The notes under the pieces are model-generated. The model did not search any database. It was not told the DNA's origin and saw nothing but the letters and a program-made list of their open reading frames with translations. Shown piece by piece: positions 61,018-64,000 of a stretch of 64,000 nucleotides of DNA. The translations under genes and the position numbers were made by a program. The stretch is taken from contig NMRB01002257.1 of NCBI GenBank assembly GCA_002633025.1, positions 17,904-81,903 on the forward strand, given 5' to 3'. The stretch is from Notospermus geniculatus. Lineage: Eukaryota; Nemertea; Pilidiophora; Heteronemertea; Lineidae. Within the stretch, counting starts at the first letter, position 1. The number at the start of each line of letters is the position of its first letter.

Positions 61018-63881
61018 CTACGACAGACCGATGGTCTCGTCCTCATCTGTCTTCGTCATATCACATTGTTGACCGGCGTCCTTCACTAATATCCGAGTAG
61101 GAGCAGGGAAACCCTTCGTTATGGCGTCAGTGAGATTCTGAAGGGCGTCCACCAGTTTATCAACACACAACACTGTCTGAGCGTTCAAAGTTGAGTCACG
61201 TATCACACGATCTTGTCCGTCAGGGCCATCTACCATATCATTGAAATGTCTCGCTGTATCTGCCTCCTTTTCGCGGACAGGGATGTTTTTCTTTTCAGTG
61301 CTGCATTGTCCGTTTTCCCTTTCAAGACAAGCTTTACCTTCGTCTGGCGAGTCATCTTTGTAAATAACCCAAGGAGAATCTATGAACGGACGTTGGAAGG
61401 GCTTTTTGGTTTTGATACTGAACAGTTTGACAGGGAGCTGTGGATCTCGAATGAAGACAGAATCGTCCCCCTCTGAAGGATAGATTATATCGTCTAGCTC
61501 ATTCCCCAGCAGTGTGAGGTTGGTAGCTGGGGTCATAAGGCCTAGTCTCCTTGGCGTTAAGCTGTACGGGGTCAGATAGTTCGAACAACCAAATGCTGGA
61601 CTTTGAGTGGGCAAACCAGCCCCGTACCACCCGAACTCAAGCCCTAAATCGAATGTTGTTTCAATCGGTTGGTCTTTCGTGCCTTTGCAGTCGAGAGGTT
61701 GGAATGGCTTTCGTTTGAGTTTTGGCTCAGGAGTCGGAGTTGTGGTACCTTGCACTAGACAGAGATTTGGTGCGCTACCCGCGCAAGCTCTTCCGCTCAA
61801 GTTACGCATCCTACAGCTACTCATCAACTTGTCAAACAAAACGGTCTGCGAGCAAGACGGGATGTCAGAGCAAGACGGGGTGTCCATGTTGAAAATACTT
61901 CCCGCCAGACCAATCATGCTCAATCTGTCAAGAAGACTCTCAGCACTGCTGAAATTTCGAGTCGGTTTTACAGTAGAAGATATAGGAATGTCGCTTTGGA
62001 CAGCCCCAGATTCGCGCATATCGGGATCGGACGCGGCGGACGCAAGCGCCGGACAAACCATCTTTGCTGAGGTCGAAAATGCATTGTCGTGTGTCAACAT
62101 CAACTTTGCAATTTTCCTCTCCACGTTGGTCGTCCTTGATATTGCCTTTTCTTGGTTATTGTGTCTGTCTCGGTTGTTACACCAAGTATTCACTCCTGAA
62201 GCATCAGCGTTTGGTTCTACGTGAACAACGAATGGTGCATTCTTAGATGAAAGTTTATTACACGGTGTGTCATGTTTGAGATTCGTATCTTTGGCGAGGA
62301 GTTTTTGCCAAGTACCATCCTGAAAGCATGCCGCCATCTTGGATTCGTCCGTCTGTGACGCTGCCGGAGATTCTGCCGCATTGGATTGCAAGTTCTCTTC
62401 CGAAGCATTCCGTTCTGCAGGATCAGTTTCTTTGCCGTCGTCCGCTTCGGTGATGATGATCTCAGGAATGACGATGTGTTTCCCACGTTGAAGGGAGTTG
62501 TTGTTGGCATCCTGAGGGAGAGACTGAAAGAGAAGTAGAGAACCCGTAAACAAGAGAGAAATCATCCTGAGAACATCGGGGGTTCTTAGCACTCGCTCCC
62601 TTCGTCACCGTTTGTGTGCGGAGCGAGCCCTAAGAACCCCTGATGTTCTCAGGATGATGGGAAATGGTAACGGCCCAACGAACGGTATCTCGTTTTTGCG
62701 ATCATTCGCATGCAGTTCCATAGCACGGGTGACAAGTAAGCCAGCGGGTGAAATAACAACAAAACTAACCTGGCTCTTCCACTGGTATGCAGCAGACATG
62801 GCTTTTGCTCTTCCAAGAGCTTCCTCTTCACTCCTCGTTTCGACAGAAGGTCGCCTGAAAGATTGGCAGTACGTCAACATGCAGACAACACGTGCTAGAA
62901 GCAACCTACGAATAGGATACAGTCTTTGGTCTTTAACTGCCGCTTGACAGTGAATTAGGCCTACAAGATTTTTTGAAGGAATACTAGCTTGGTTGCATGA
63001 AATTAACGGCATTTTTCGTGATAAAAACATTTCAGACGAAGTTATAAGGCAGGCGCTAAGATCAGTGTAGGCCAGTGCGAATTGTAGGAGGCCTATTCCA
63101 GTATAAGCACGCCACCAGAAGTCTATCTCGTCGTTTTCGACTTCCACTATACCTTACGTACCCACGAGGTGACATTTGAACCTGCCTGGAGAAGCCACTA
63201 GGGGTGAGGGAAGCCTTTCTCGCAGGAAGTGGTGTAATCTCATCCAGCGTTGGCCTCTTAGCTTTGAGAGGTACCGGTAGTGTTGGGGTGCAAACCTGCA
63301 GGTAATCCTCGTTGGTGTACTTGATCAGGTAAGCCGCCGGTACATATCCGACGTCACCATTATATCTGGAACAGGTTTGAAGGAAATTGATGACGATCGT
63401 CTAGCAGGGAGGGAACGTCCACCACGAGCCCTGTTACCTTCGTCGGAATTCTTTCACGTCGTAGTAGGTATCCGCCACGGGTTACTGACGACTACGTGCG
63501 GCAGTAACCCCATGCATGCGGCATGCACTGATCTTATCGTAGTCGTACGTAGTCATCACTAATCTGTGGCGATATAGGTATCCGCCACTCGTTTAATACC
63601 GACGACTACGTTCTACTTCTCTCAGCTACTAGACCAATAATTGCAGTCGTACATCATCCGCTTGCGTGCACCAAGAGAGGTTCGTGCTCTGAGTTCTGTA
63701 AAGCAGGTGTTTCTCGGAGCGTCGCAAGACGTCACCCCTGGTTTGACCAGGTCTTCGGCTTACCTCGCTATCCACCATCCCGTCATCCGCTTCTGCATCA
63801 CCATCAGCGTGACGCCCACATCAAAACTCAACTCGTCATCGTTCTTTCTGGTGTAGCTCTGCACAGTTATGAACAGCTCCC
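61018..63881 (-). CDS. SH3-domain protein resembling SH3PXD2/TKS or p47phox-type organiser (3' part; 5' cut by window edge)
   Basis: Four exons joined in phase: 63764-63881, 63162-63365, 62770-62854, 61018-62511 (632 residues and stop). The first two form one SH3 domain split by an intron: ITVQSYTRKNDDELSFDVGV, then MTGWWIAR, then YNGDVGYVPAAYLIKY. ALYDY-like, DELSF, GWW and GYxPxxYL motifs are all in place. The wording is closest in my memory to the SH3 domains of TKS5/SH3PXD2A and p47phox, which bind proline motifs to organise NADPH oxidase or podosomes; PX and further SH3 domains would lie to the right. After the SH3 comes a Pro/Arg/Ser linker, then a long last exon (498 codons) that is polar, Ser/Thr/Asp-rich and probably disordered, with no recognised domain. 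The SH3 call is firm and the subfamily is inference. Confidence 0.78.
62561..62659. mobile_element. 99-bp perfect-ended hairpin in the penultimate intron of the SH3 gene
   Basis: ATCATCCTGAGAACATCGGG at the left and its reverse complement at the right, with a nested CTCGCTCC...GGAGCGAG stem. It makes up over a third of the 258-base intron (62512-62769), leaving acceptor and donor intact. Confidence 0.8.
63455..63615. repeat. Diverged direct repeat TAGGTATCCGCCAC...GACGACTACGT
   Basis: Two copies about 110 bases apart in the intron of the SH3 gene share GTAGGTATCCGCCACG and CCGACGACTACGT words, with GTAGTCGTACG between. Origin unknown. Confidence 0.5.
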
Positions 63882-63975
63882 CTGAAAATATATAAGGTGT
63901 TTGGTATTGAGGGTCAAATCCAATCCAATGTAGGTCATTGCAAATGATCGGCTGATTGGTGGCAGATTCACAAGA

Positions 63976-64000
63976 GAGGTTTAGAAATCAAACGGTAAAC
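63976..64000. mobile_element. Left end of a family E element, cut by the window edge
   Basis: GAGGTTTAGAAATCAAACGG matches the terminal repeat of the element at 58783-58925 with one change. The rest lies beyond the window. Confidence 0.6.

Noticed and set aside
62605-63147. 180-codon - strand frame as one exon of the SH3 gene
   Set aside because: Only 62770-62854 within it has proper acceptor and donor and joins its neighbours in phase. The rest is intron, including a hairpin element.
1-64000. CRISPR arrays, operons, ribosome binding sites or prophage
   Set aside because: The DNA is eukaryotic: spliced genes, SINE and MITEs. The short tandem repeats have no spacer structure.

Overview
The window looks like nuclear DNA of a marine invertebrate animal. 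Genes have many exons with GT-AG introns of a few hundred bases. Introns and flanks are littered with short inverted-repeat elements, one tRNA-derived SINE, minisatellites and AGGCCTA-rich blocks. The AGGCCTA/ACCGGT-rich intron style and a TKS/p47phox-like SH3 gene would suit an ambulacrarian (echinoderm or hemichordate), but that placement is a weak inference from composition and I cannot name a species.

Layout. (1) 1-1584: no clear gene. (2) 1585-3483, + strand: an intronless TRP-type cation channel gene with ankyrin-like N-terminus and six membrane helices, followed by a 372-bp palindromic element. (3) 4334-59638, - strand: one giant gene fills about 55 kb. I traced 109 coding exons by hand. 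Splice phases agree at every junction but one, giving about 8,580 residues. The order is: signal peptide; about 6,700 residues of cysteine-rich modules of the ephrin-receptor-like (GCC2/GCC3) kind; a cysteine-poor domain that resembles a cupredoxin fold; one transmembrane helix; and a cytoplasmic tail of about 1,600 residues with helical stretches, repeats built around DPxTG, and a long coiled coil. (4) 59639-61017: promoter-side DNA with a 339-bp palindrome. (5) 61018-63881, - strand: the last four exons of a gene with an SH3 domain resembling SH3PXD2/TKS or p47phox organisers, cut by the right edge.

The giant gene is the main discovery candidate. It is a single-pass receptor- or matrix-like protein of exceptional size whose cytoplasmic part resembles nothing I can name. 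Most internal introns are phase 1, as expected if the ectodomain grew by exon duplication. The gene has absorbed many non-autonomous DNA transposons without visible damage to coding exons. One splice donor beside such a cluster is GC rather than GT. The junction between the cysteine-rich array and the membrane-proximal domain is out of phase and probably hides a small exon.
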